From Trichomonas tenax (taxonomy: Eukaryota > Parabasalia > Trichomonadida > Trichomonadidae), in assembly GCA_023091735.1 (NCBI GenBank), contig JALKBU010000049.1:1-64000 (forward strand): DNA of 64,000 bases. The letters are read 5' to 3'. Both the position numbers and the translations under genes were made by a program. A model generated the notes under the pieces. That model had not been told where the DNA came from. It ran no database searches and saw only the letters and a list, made by a program, of their open reading frames with translations. The first letter of the stretch is position 1; the number at the start of each line of letters is the position of its first letter. Shown in pieces: positions 52,245-62,340 of this stretch.

Positions 52245-55200
52245 ATGACTGCATCTTTCCTTATTATTGACCAGCTTGAAAAAAGCCTTCTTGGTCTGCG
52301 AAAAGAGTGTGGCTCATTTGGAAAGAAGACTCTGAAGGAAGCAATTTCGAAATCATTGCAGAACATCGAGAGCGGAAAAAAGAATGATTCGTTAATCGAC
52401 TTAGAAATCATTATAAATCCGTACTTTATGGTCATAAACGAACTCCACAAGGAGTTGATCGTATCTGTTCTCGTAATGATTACAAATTTGTTCCAATATG
52501 CCATCGAAGAAATTTCTCCAAGCGAGGAGTTGACAAAGAACGTTTTACGCAGCATGTTTAACCTGTTCAAACAGAAAAAGATTATTACCGACGAAATAAA
52601 AGCAAAAGCTGCAAAAGTTATTTCATGTTGCATCGAAAATCCAAACGTTCGCGTTTCTATTCACGGAGAAATACTCAGCGAGATATTTAATTTCTTGTTG
52701 GATCTCCAAAATACATCGCCAGCAACAGCAGGTGAAATTTTGTCGATGACAATTCAAAATCTTTTCCATATATATCTCACTCTCATAGAGCCATCCGCGA
52801 AAGAGACAGTGGAGCCAGTGACCGTTGAGGATGTTGCAAAACAATTGATCGATAACATTATTAGCAATTATATTGGTGCTCCAACATCAGCGATAGACGA
52901 TGTTATCACCATAGTCAGAACTTTCTCTCACGCTATTGAAAAGTTCCAGCTTACAGAAAATACATTAAAGACATGTTCCGAAGTGATTTTAGCTTTAATC
53001 GAATCAAACAATCCGATCGTCGAAACAGATGCGTTTGCGAAGTTGCTTCAAGAAGATATTCATGTTACATTGATCGGACTTTCTATCTACGAACATTCAT
53101 CATTAATCGCGATAACTGCTAAATTAATTATTCTCGTATGGCAAAAGTTCCACAAATTGTACGTTGTCGGTCTCAACGAAGTCTTTGACAGAGGCCTCGC
53201 GATAGCTTTAGCTTCTCCATATCCAAAAACAGTTGTTCGTGCAATTAAGTTATTCAACGAACTCGCGAAGTACCCTCAGATACTTGTCGATGCTTACGTC
53301 AACTACGATTGTGATCAAACAGGCTTCTTCAAGAATGTTTATAAGAATCTCGTCGAAAGAATCGTTAATTGGGCAAAGCCAGGTCAAAAGGACCCAGAAA
53401 TGCAGAAAGCATCACTCAAGACGATAATTACAACACTCGATGGATTTTGGAATTACTTCAAAGAAAAATCTTCACAAAAGAAAGCTGCCGAGGACGAAGG
53501 CAACATCTATCTTGAAGCGAAGAAGGCCAAGAACGTCCTGGAGGAAGGTATGAGGCTTTTCAAGAGCAACGAAAAGAAAGGATTGCAATTCTTCAAAGAA
53601 CACGGAATCTGCGGCCAGACACCAGAAGAGATCGCAAACTTCTTCTTCAACACACCGACATTGGATCCAGCATCTATTGGTAACATCATTGGTACAAACA
53701 AACCGGAAAACATTTCAATTTTGCATGCATTCATGGATCAATTCGACTTCAAGGGAATGACATTCGAGCAGGCTTTCAGAGCATTCCTCAGCAAGTTCTT
53801 GATTCCAGGTGAATCACAGATGATTGATAGAATCATGGAACAGTTCGGTTCGAAATATTACAATGATAATCCATCACTTTTCTCATGTGCTGAAACAGTC
53901 TACGTTTTGGCTTTCTCAGCTTTGATGCTTCACACTGATGCCCACCACCCAACACTCAAAAAGCACATGACGCTTCCTGAGTTCATTGCAAACAACAGAG
54001 GTATCGATCAAGGTAATGACATTCCAAAGGACTTCCTCACAGACTTATACAACGGCATCACATCAAAGAAGATCTTCGTTTCAAGAGATGCACTTCCGAA
54101 CTCTTTCTTACTGACCAGAGAGCAGCAGGCTGAGATGTACAGACAGCAGTGCCACCAGGCAATTCAGGCTGCTAGAAACACAACAGCAGATACAAAGAAC
54201 TTAGTCTTCCACAGAGCGGAGTCACATCTTTTGGTCGGCCCGATGTTCCAGGCTGTTTGGCAGCCAATCTTAGCCGCTCTGACAATGAGCTTTGAGATGA
54301 CTGATGATGAGAAGTTAGTTGAATTGATATTGAGCGGTTTCACATTATGCACACACATCGCCAGCCATTCATATGTTACAGAAGCTTTGCAAGTTCTTGT
54401 CGACAGCTTTGCTAAGTTCACAAGGCTGAGATCTTCAGCTATCGAAGATGTTAAGCTAAAGAATATTTTGTGCACAAACGCATTGATCTTGTGCGCTATC
54501 GAAGACCACTTATACTTGAAGGGCGCCTGGTCCATCGTTCTCGGTGAAATATCTGCTTTGGATGTCATCATGGACAGCCAGAAGTACGTCTGCAACATGA
54601 ACAAGACAGACGAAATTTATCTTCTTTCTGCAGAACTCGACAGAGAATCAATCATCGACTTTGTTGATGCTATGTGCAAAGTTTCGACAGTTGAGCTCAG
54701 CGCTAACCCACCGAGAATGTTCTCATTGCTCAAGCTATCCGACATTGCTTACTACAACATGGATAGACCAATGTACTTGTGGAAGGAGATCTGGAAGATC
54801 ATCGGTTCGCATCTTTCACTCCAGGGAAGCAGAGGTGATCTCGAAGTTGCTCTTACAACAATAGACATTTTAAGACAGCTTGCAAGGAAGTTCATTCCTA
54901 AGCAAGACCAGGGATCATCAATCTCCCTTCAATCGCACTTCCTGCAGCCATTCTGCGATATTATTTATCAGACAAGAGATCTCTCAATGCGTGAACTTAT
55001 TCTCGAGTGCACACAGCAACTTGTTGACGAACACGCTCCAATTTTGATAAGTGGTTGGGACGTTGTGTTCCAGATTCTTACATTTGCTGCTATGTCAGAA
55101 GAACTTAAGAAGCACGGCTTCAGCATCGTTGAACAGATCATTCATAAGCATATGACTGCTGTTATTCCATATTCCGTTCACTTAGTTGCAATGATTTCGA

Positions 55201-56201
55201 GCTTTGTTATTTCCGATGCAAATGCAGAAATTTGTTTTGAGGCTACAAAGCTCTTCTTAATCATTGCTGATGCAGTTCCAGCATCACATATCAACGCTTG
55301 GGAGTCATTGCTTCAATCTCTCGGCAAATGCAACCAGCATCCATTCTTCAATGTCAAGCAGTCCGCCGAAGAAGTTCTTCTTAACATTATCATTGACAAA
55401 GGCGCCGTTAGACAGATATTGACAGACAATTTATGGGAGTTCATCATCCAGCATTCATTCCCAGATCTTTTCGAGTTCCCAGAGGAGGACAACCCACAGA
55501 TATACAAGCACAACATTGAGATCATTAATAAGATCGTCGATGAAGTCGCAATCAATCACCATGAGGCCATCAAGCCACACATTGTTCTTTTCGTTAGATT
55601 CTTCAAATTCTTTATACAGTCAGAAAACGATAACTTCAGCCGCGCAGTCATTAAAGCTCTCGGCAGATATGTTTCGAAGTGCCACGATGACTTCGATGAT
55701 AATCTCATCGATGAGCTTCTTCAAGTCTGTGAACAATATGTTCCAAAGTTCGCCAGACTTGTTATTTATGTTGAAACATTATCAATCATCCTTCACACAT
55801 TCCCGAAGTCAGAGAACGCATATCAGAGGCTTATGAAGATATTAGGTAACATTGTTAAATGGACATTGGCCAAGAAAGATGATATCAATGGACACAAGCT
55901 TCTGTGCGCCGCAAGAAAAGCGTATTTCTTCAGTCTCATCAGGTACAAGGAAGTTGATCAGACAGCGGAGTACCTTGAAGAAACACTCACTCTCTATTCA
56001 GAGTTCGAGAGCAAGAGTACTAACGATGTCTGGGAGAAGCTCGTAGAAGCTTCGTTCCATGCTGTAGCTGATGCCAGCGATGATATATACAATGCTTGTG
56101 TGAAGAAATCGATGAAGACACTCCTGAACATTGTTCAGACAGAGTCACCAATTGTTAGAAAGCAACTTATGAGGATCATGCAAAGAAAATTCTCTCAATA
56201 A
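52245..56201 (+). CDS. Sec7-domain ARF guanine-nucleotide exchange factor (BIG/GBF-like)
   Basis: This 1318-residue protein has the layout of large ARF-GEFs. An N-terminal helical DCB/HUS region (1-420) is followed by a Sec7 domain (about 425-610). That domain includes FLIPGESQMIDR, where Glu523 is the catalytic finger that expels GDP, and FALMLHTDAHHP-like motif 2 near 563-575. Helical HDS repeats fill the C-terminal 700 residues. It activates ARF GTPases at the Golgi or trans-Golgi and so drives COPI or clathrin coat recruitment. The frame is intact and the ATG at 52245 is the natural start. The upstream promoter region carries the 264-base repeat. Confidence 0.95.
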   Translation: MTASFLIIDQLEKSLLGLRKECGSFGKKTLKEAISKSLQNIESGKKNDSLIDLEIIINPYFMVINELHKELIVSVLVMITNLFQYAIEEISPSEELTKNVLRSMFNLFKQKKIITDEIKAKAAKVISCCIENPNVRVSIHGEILSEIFNFLLDLQNTSPATAGEILSMTIQNLFHIYLTLIEPSAKETVEPVTVEDVAKQLIDNIISNYIGAPTSAIDDVITIVRTFSHAIEKFQLTENTLKTCSEVILALIESNNPIVETDAFAKLLQEDIHVTLIGLSIYEHSSLIAITAKLIILVWQKFHKLYVVGLNEVFDRGLAIALASPYPKTVVRAIKLFNELAKYPQILVDAYVNYDCDQTGFFKNVYKNLVERIVNWAKPGQKDPEMQKASLKTIITTLDGFWNYFKEKSSQKKAAEDEGNIYLEAKKAKNVLEEGMRLFKSNEKKGLQFFKEHGICGQTPEEIANFFFNTPTLDPASIGNIIGTNKPENISILHAFMDQFDFKGMTFEQAFRAFLSKFLIPGESQMIDRIMEQFGSKYYNDNPSLFSCAETVYVLAFSALMLHTDAHHPTLKKHMTLPEFIANNRGIDQGNDIPKDFLTDLYNGITSKKIFVSRDALPNSFLLTREQQAEMYRQQCHQAIQAARNTTADTKNLVFHRAESHLLVGPMFQAVWQPILAALTMSFEMTDDEKLVELILSGFTLCTHIASHSYVTEALQVLVDSFAKFTRLRSSAIEDVKLKNILCTNALILCAIEDHLYLKGAWSIVLGEISALDVIMDSQKYVCNMNKTDEIYLLSAELDRESIIDFVDAMCKVSTVELSANPPRMFSLLKLSDIAYYNMDRPMYLWKEIWKIIGSHLSLQGSRGDLEVALTTIDILRQLARKFIPKQDQGSSISLQSHFLQPFCDIIYQTRDLSMRELILECTQQLVDEHAPILISGWDVVFQILTFAAMSEELKKHGFSIVEQIIHKHMTAVIPYSVHLVAMISSFVISDANAEICFEATKLFLIIADAVPASHINAWESLLQSLGKCNQHPFFNVKQSAEEVLLNIIIDKGAVRQILTDNLWEFIIQHSFPDLFEFPEEDNPQIYKHNIEIINKIVDEVAINHHEAIKPHIVLFVRFFKFFIQSENDNFSRAVIKALGRYVSKCHDDFDDNLIDELLQVCEQYVPKFARLVIYVETLSIILHTFPKSENAYQRLMKILGNIVKWTLAKKDDINGHKLLCAARKAYFFSLIRYKEVDQTAEYLEETLTLYSEFESKSTNDVWEKLVEASFHAVADASDDIYNACVKKSMKTLLNIVQTESPIVRKQLMRIMQRKFSQ

Positions 56202-56437
56202 TATAAATTTATTTATTCTTTACCATTTGATAATTTTATTTATATTTATTTCAAAACACAAATATAGAAATTTATATTCACAAACATAAAACTTTGAATA
56301 AAATATCATTATGTCAATAGTTGATATGCAATTTTTTTGAAATAAAAATTTATTAAATATATAAAAAATAGAAATGAACTTTAGTAGATAAGAAAATTAT
56401 ATGAGTGAATAGAGTGTTAAACGGTAGCAATGTAGAA

Positions 56438-56735
56438 TTAGAACAAAATCTTTTCGTAAGCAACAATTGGCAAATCATTGTGAATAAATTCACCACAATA
56501 AGTGTATTTCAGTTTTTCGAGGATATGAATCATAATAGGGTTATCAAAGCTTGTGTAGATCTTCATACTCGCGTATTTTTTAGAGATAGCTAATTCTTCA
56601 GCTAATTTGAAGATGTAAGTGCCCAAGCTGCGTCCTTTCGCTGTGTTGTGTATTCCAACTCTGTGAACGACGCAATATTTGTCGTTTGATAACCATTTTC
56701 CTTTAAACTCGAAATCTATTGGAAAATATCTTATT
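56438..56735 (-). pseudogene. GNAT acetyltransferase, 5'-truncated fragment
   Basis: The frame gives the C-terminal two thirds of a GNAT fold: beta strand IEIRYF, CVVHRVGIHNTAKGRSLGTYIFKLAEELA (the acetyl-CoA-binding R/K-G-x-x-L-G loop appears as KGRSLG), SMKIYTSFDN and LEKLKYTYCGEF. The N-terminal region is missing. The readable frame simply runs into the 3' end of the neighbouring armadillo ORF (stop at 56737-56739) on the same strand, without ATG or initiator. It looks like a fragment left after deletion or recombination. Confidence 0.7.
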
Positions 56736-56736
56736 T

Positions 56737-58194
56737 CTATTCCTGAGGGAACAAAATCTGCTGCAGTTCTGTGGCTGCTGCACTTACTTCATCATCATCA
56801 GAGTAAACAGCATCTTCATCCAAATATATCGCAAAGATCTCACAGCTACGTATTGCTTCAGTGAATTCTTGACTCTGTTTAACATAATTAAGCAATCCAG
56901 TGAGAATATCGAGTTGAACATCTGGTGTATAATGATCAAAGTTGTTTGAGATCTTTTCTATGACTTTCTGATCAATAAATATATCAACAATCTTATGAGA
57001 GTGTATTGATTGCATTATATGTGATATCACACTCAAAGATCGAACTTGGTTCTTAAAATCAAAGCTTGAAATGTTTGTGAAAAGAGCATCAACGACAATG
57101 CATTCTTCTAACATCGGATATACTTCACCGTATATCATGTCAACGATTCTGTACGTTGATTTGGTCGTTTTTGATTTATTTAATAATCTATCAGCTAAAA
57201 TATTATAAAAACTTGGTGGCAATATACTCAAATCTATGTGTGAAACAATTTCTACCCATAGTGCGTCTGCTTCTTTACCTTGATAACATTCGATCTCATT
57301 ATAAACAGTTATCAAACGAGAAATAAGCCAATTGAGTCTTGCTTGCTGTAAAAATGGACGACATCTGATTGCATATGTTAAAATTAAACATATAAAATGA
57401 TAATAGAACTTAGGAAACATCGGCCTGTCGACCAATATATTTCCGATTTTCTTTGCTTCAGTTATAATTGCTGCTTCTTCTGCTGAATTTGGTAATAATT
57501 CAACAATCATATTTAATATAGGAATGAAAGCTGCAATACCCTCTTCATCGAGATATGAGAGTATAATTTGAATCAAATCTAGTAATGATGTTTCATATTT
57601 AAATTCATATTTCTTCTTTGCTGCAACTTGGCTTCGAGTCATTGTATATGGACAAGATGGCATATCTGATAGCAATTGGATACATAATTGATCAAATTTA
57701 GCTTTTTCGAGTTTCTTTATTATATTTATTGCGATTGATTCGTCTTCTAGTGTGCTAACAAGAATTGAACAAGCATAATACTTTGCATGTGGCTCTCTGA
57801 GATGTATCCATTCTAATAAAATCGTAATATTTTCATTTGATAAAAAATTATCTTTATCTTCGGAGTTTGCGTATTTATTTAGAACTTTAATCAAATGGAG
57901 AAAGTTCAACGTATCTCTTGGACCGAAATTTTTGTCGATTTTACTCCAAAGAATCGCATATAGTTGATAATCGATCATTGCTTTATAAATTCGTTCATAA
58001 ATAGGGTGCTTTTTGTATCGCGACTTAACGTCGATAATGTGATTGTTAATATTCTGCAATTGACTCGAAATATCCGAATAATTTACTAAGGCATCGGCAT
58101 AATTCTTAATTATATCGAAATTATAAACGAATCCGTACGGTACTTGTGATGGATCTGCTGTTTGATTTAAGTTCTCTTGATTTTTAAAATCCAA
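56737..58194 (-). CDS. Armadillo-like repeat protein, ATG start missing
   Basis: A 485-codon intact frame encodes helical repeats (YACSILVSTLEDESIAINIIKKL, LLDLIQIILSYLDEEGIAAFIPIL, VRSLSVISHIMQSIHSHKI) and an acidic C-terminus (DEDAVYSDDDE...LFPQE). The general form is like the protein at 43538-44905, including the acidic end. The codon at the expected start is TTG (58192-58194, reading TTGGATTTTAAA). The next in-frame ATG is over 70 codons in, and the upstream frame closes with TAG at 58207-58209. The initiator is also degenerate (GCATTTTTT). It may be an early pseudogene. Confidence 0.7.
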   Translation of the reverse strand: MDFKNQENLNQTADPSQVPYGFVYNFDIIKNYADALVNYSDISSQLQNINNHIIDVKSRYKKHPIYERIYKAMIDYQLYAILWSKIDKNFGPRDTLNFLHLIKVLNKYANSEDKDNFLSNENITILLEWIHLREPHAKYYACSILVSTLEDESIAINIIKKLEKAKFDQLCIQLLSDMPSCPYTMTRSQVAAKKKYEFKYETSLLDLIQIILSYLDEEGIAAFIPILNMIVELLPNSAEEAAIITEAKKIGNILVDRPMFPKFYYHFICLILTYAIRCRPFLQQARLNWLISRLITVYNEIECYQGKEADALWVEIVSHIDLSILPPSFYNILADRLLNKSKTTKSTYRIVDMIYGEVYPMLEECIVVDALFTNISSFDFKNQVRSLSVISHIMQSIHSHKIVDIFIDQKVIEKISNNFDHYTPDVQLDILTGLLNYVKQSQEFTEAIRSCEIFAIYLDEDAVYSDDDEVSAAATELQQILFPQE

Positions 58195-58526
58195 AAATAA
58201 AAAATGCTAAATGTCAAAAATCAATCTTTACATGTCAAATTTTAATATATTTTGCTTTAGACACTTCTTTTGCTTTTTCAGGATAATAATGCATTAAAGT
58301 ATAACATTATCTATGTATTAATTTCACCTCCAAATGATATTTAATTATTCATGGTGGTTTCATATGCTTAAGCATATGAAGCATTTTTATTTAATTTTTT
58401 TTTCGTTTAATTTAGAACTAATTTAAAACAAATCTGCTACAGCATATTAGATTATAGGCATTACCAATCTTTCTCAAATTATCCTACATGATTTAAATAT
58501 TTTTTTAAAGCATCAAAAAATCAGTT
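58195..58526. other. Intergenic region with 13-bp motif
   Basis: It contains an exact TTTACATGTCAAA at 58227-58239, about 33 bases upstream of the expected start of the armadillo ORF, preceded by an AATGTCAAAA word at 58210-58219. The rest is AT-rich. Confidence 0.55.
58227..58239 (+). promoter_or_regulatory. 13-bp motif TTTACATGTCAAA
   Basis: Exact copy close upstream of the armadillo-like ORF on the minus strand. In gene orientation it reads TTTGACATGTAAA. Confidence 0.5.
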
Positions 58527-60110
58527 TTATATATCAAACAATAACATTGGAGACCATTTTTCGGTTTCTGCTTGAGAAAAAATCCTGAAAGGATGTGCTT
58601 CGGTGTTGAACACCCATTCAGCTGGAGAGATAAATGACGAATCCGAGAAAGTTAAATAAAGATATTTCAGAGTTTCAGAGAAGAAGAAACTTTCCTGATT
58701 TCCAAGGATGTCTGTATCGTTAGGATCATCAACATCACTGATCCATGAAAATCCTTCTTCGCGTCTCGCATATTTGTTTATCGCTGTAAATATTTTCCAA
58801 GCGTATCGACGCCATTTGAGTAATCCAGTGAATTTCCACATGACATATATTGACTCAACAGTTTCTGGTCTGAGTTTGTAGACATATTCATGCGGCACGA
58901 TTTGCTCATCGTAATCGACACTATCAGGCCCTACTCCTGTTTTCATCATCTCATATATTCTGTAGAAAGTCTCTGTCAAATTATCAGCAAGTCTGATGTC
59001 TTCTTCAGCTTTTGGATTGTCTTTCACTGTTCCAACAGCGAGCATTCCTCCAATAAACGTTTCAAGATGTTCCTGCGTGATTGATTTCTCTTTGTATATT
59101 GTGTTATAACCAGTAACTCCTGTTAATTCTCCGTGGCGATAGAGTATAAATTGCTTTATTTCTGTCACAATTTGGCAGTACTTCTCGAGCATCTTCTTCG
59201 ACACTCCATTCGTCATTATATACATTTTAATGATATACTCATAGTATGAATCTACACCGCTGCCAACGCTCAAATATCCATAGGACTCAAAATGCTCTGA
59301 GATTAATCCAGTTTTGTATTCAGTCTATAAAGTGTAATAGTTTTGGATTGCGAGTTCAATGTATTTTTCATCACCGGTGATGGCTGAAAGTCTGGCAAAC
59401 TCTAAGTGGAATGATGCTGTATCAGCCAAAGTCACCATATCCGTTTCTATTATTTCTGCATCAATTTTTGTTCCGTTTAATGTAAGTTTCAATTCTGAGA
59501 AGAAAATGCCTTCTCCCATTAATGGATACAGAATGTCCGCGTATTCCATCGCTCTGTGGAGGAATAGGCTGTCTCCTGTTAGTTCATACGTCGAGATAAA
59601 GCTTCCAATGTATCTAATGATAAATTCGAAAATGCTCCACTGTCCATGAGGAAGAAAATCATTTTCGACAAACATTCTTGCTTCTTCAAACTCTTTTGTG
59701 AGATTCATCAAATATAGAGTTGTGAGAGAGTCTATAATTGTTAATCCAGAGTTAAATTTGTTGGAGCATTCTCCAATTGCGACATATTCATCCTGGCCCC
59801 AGCAATACTTCTTATACGCATTCCATCCATGGATAAAAGCTTCCTTTATTGCCTCAGTTTTATTTACATCGGCACTTATTTTCGGGAAATCTTTTTTGTA
59901 TAAAGGATTTGAAAGATTTGCTGAAAATAGACTTACTTCAGGCAAGTTGCCTACTATGGTAAGTATTATCGCGTTACTCTTAATAAAATAAATAATTATA
60001 TAATAAATAGAGATCAAAACCGAAACAGCGCACAGACAGATGTGGGCGCTATCGATTCTTGAGTGTAGAGCATCAATATTCTTCCGCATATTGTAGCCTA
60101 CATACATCAT
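58527..60110 (-). pseudogene. GH47 class I alpha-mannosidase interrupted by one stop
   Basis: The same frame runs from ATG 60110 to 58527 with a single TAG at 59325-59327. The 527-codon product is a type II membrane protein (anchor at about residues 24-46) with a GH47 domain. It has WSIFEFIIR, GSGVDSYYEYIIK, LRPETVES, NQESFFFSETLKYLYLTF and VFNTEAHP, so all four conserved acidic or Thr positions are present. GH47 enzymes trim mannose from N-glycans in the ER/Golgi. The only lesion seen is the TAG (TTATAGACT), so it is either a very recent pseudogene, a sequencing error, or read through. Confidence 0.85.
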
Positions 60111-60239
60111 TCTGCTTGCATATATAAAAATGTCACTTTTAAAAAAGAATTGAAATTTGAGGAAAATTATCTAAAGTCGAATGGAGGTGAATACTTCTTG
60201 ATTCAAGACTAATAAACCATTCGATTAGATCCGTTTATT
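60111..60239. other. Upstream region of the GH47 gene
   Basis: Short AT-rich leader. TCACTTTTA at 60132-60140 is on the plus strand and leads to no ORF. Confidence 0.4.
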
Positions 60240-62340
60240 CGAGTTTGGTTGGTAAAAAGCCTCAATAATGGTGAGAAAGAGAACTCACTACACAAAAAAC
60301 CTCATCAATGAAGAACTCAGAATACTTTGTGGAAAATTCGGAACAGAAAACTCTTTGGCCATTGGAAAACCTTGAAACTGAACAGAAGGAAAAGAAAAAG
60401 AAAAAAACACAACCAAAAGTTCATTGGGTGTGAAAAAAGAGAAGAGAAAACTTCTTTGAAACCAATGTAGCCAAGGGTAAATCAGGAAACGTAATCGCCA
60501 CTGACTTCTGTAACCGATCTTCATAAGAACTCAGGAATCATTTCTATCTCATAAAACCCATGAATCCACTTATAGCCACTCCCCAGGGAAAATTCGAAAA
60601 CCTTCAAATCAAGAATACCGAAAATGCATCTAAGAAAACCAAAAACTCCTTCAAAAGGCAACCAGTAATGAACCGATATCGAATGCTATGGAACCAAATG
60701 GAACCCTGATCGAATATATCGTGGTAGCATACCCTGAACAATGAACTTGAATCCTGACCATAAACAACCTGGAACAATGAACCTGCTAACTGAACCTGAT
60801 CAATGAACATCAAGAGCCATGAACGAAAAGGAACTGGAACAAATGAAACTTTCTTCAATGAAACATCAGAACCAGAACATTGAGGAAACAGAAATGACTT
60901 CATGAAACCTACTCGAGTTCGAACTTAAGAAACCATGGAAACTAGGAACGTAGTGGCATCGGAACCAAAGGCGGCAAGTTTGGATCATCGTGGCTTGTGG
61001 CTGGGAGCTCAATGAATCATTTATGATCTGATCTATTATTATCTCAAAAAAGATTGTCGTCAAAAAGTACACGGAGCTGCTAACTTATTAAAATATTCCT
61101 TAATCCTTATATCCCTACATTAATGTCGATGAACAAATTAGCTTTCAAGTGATAAAGAAAAGAAGTGGATTTGAATGAATATGTTCGTAAAAACAATCAT
61201 CGTTCATCATCCTCCATCTAAAGTGTCAGAACCGTAATCTAAAGATCCAATAAAATGTCGCAATCCATAAATCCTTGTGTATCCATACCAGAAAACTGAG
61301 ACCTCCTAAAATGCATGAACTGAACAGAAGCGAGTCAAAAATGATGAATCTAATATAATGAATGAAGATTGAAACAAAGATCTTTGATGTAACTTGAAAA
61401 ATGATGAATCAATATGAACATAGAACAGAAGGAGCATGAATGAGACCTGATCCATCAGAACCAAAGAAACCTGGGAAACAGAAACAATGATCTGAACAAA
61501 TCTGAATCTTGCACCAGTGAATCTATACTTGGGAAACTGAACTGTACAGGAAATGAACTTTAAAATGCAACACTGAACACCATCGAAGAACAATGAATGA
61601 GGAAAATGATGAATCTCATAATGAATACCTGAAAGGAAAAATGGAAAATGCAAGGAAACTGATGAATCTGATAATGAGCTTGATATAAATGCATTGAAAC
61701 TGGATGAATGGAATGGATTGAAAGGAAAATCTATGAACAGTGAACCTATGTGTGCATATATGAGTTGCTCTATATGCTATTGATCTATTAGGACTATGGA
61801 TCTATGCATGAAAAATGCTGAATGGAAAAGGATACTGGACAGGATGCAAATGATGAATATCTGATGAACTTTCTACAAAAAGAAATGATAGGATTATCAA
61901 CTGGAACAGAAAATGACCAATTAGAATGCTGAAATATTGGAAAATGCAATAATGAATCAAATGAATGGCGATGGGATGAACTGAACGTGAAGAAAAGTAT
62001 ATGTAAACGATAACAATGTAAACTAAATCGATAAATGAAGAAATGAAACAAGGGATGATGAAAGGGATTGAAAGTAGGGTAAGTGGATATGTTATGCAGT
62101 CCTATATGAGTCGAAATAGATTATATTGAAATTATGTATGAATCTATAGGTATAGAGCTATATATTCTGAAGAATCTGCTAAATATAGTGAAAAGATGAA
62201 TGCACATCTATATGAAACTATAGATGAAAAGTAGTGATAAAATTCAAAGTACTGTAAGTTTAATAAGATCTTCATTGAAGATTTTGAACATAAAACTGTG
62301 AAAGAACCTTGTGTATCGAAGAAACCAAGGGGCATTGATG
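60240..62340 (+). repeat. Purine-skewed low-complexity region rich in TGAA words
   Basis: The plus strand is strongly A- and G-rich. In 61321-61380 I count 31 A, 12 G, 12 T and 5 C. The words TGAA, GAAAC, ATGAA and GGAAC recur every few bases without a fixed period. All plus-strand frames are closed by frequent TGA, and the minus-strand frames are open only because their complement lacks stops. It looks like an old, degenerate simple-sequence array rather than genes. Confidence 0.65.

Noticed and set aside
60288..62335. Minus-strand ORFs of 60-115 codons in the purine-skewed tract
   Set aside because: They are open because the complement of TGAA-rich DNA lacks stops. The translations are Phe/Ser/His-rich low complexity without a domain.
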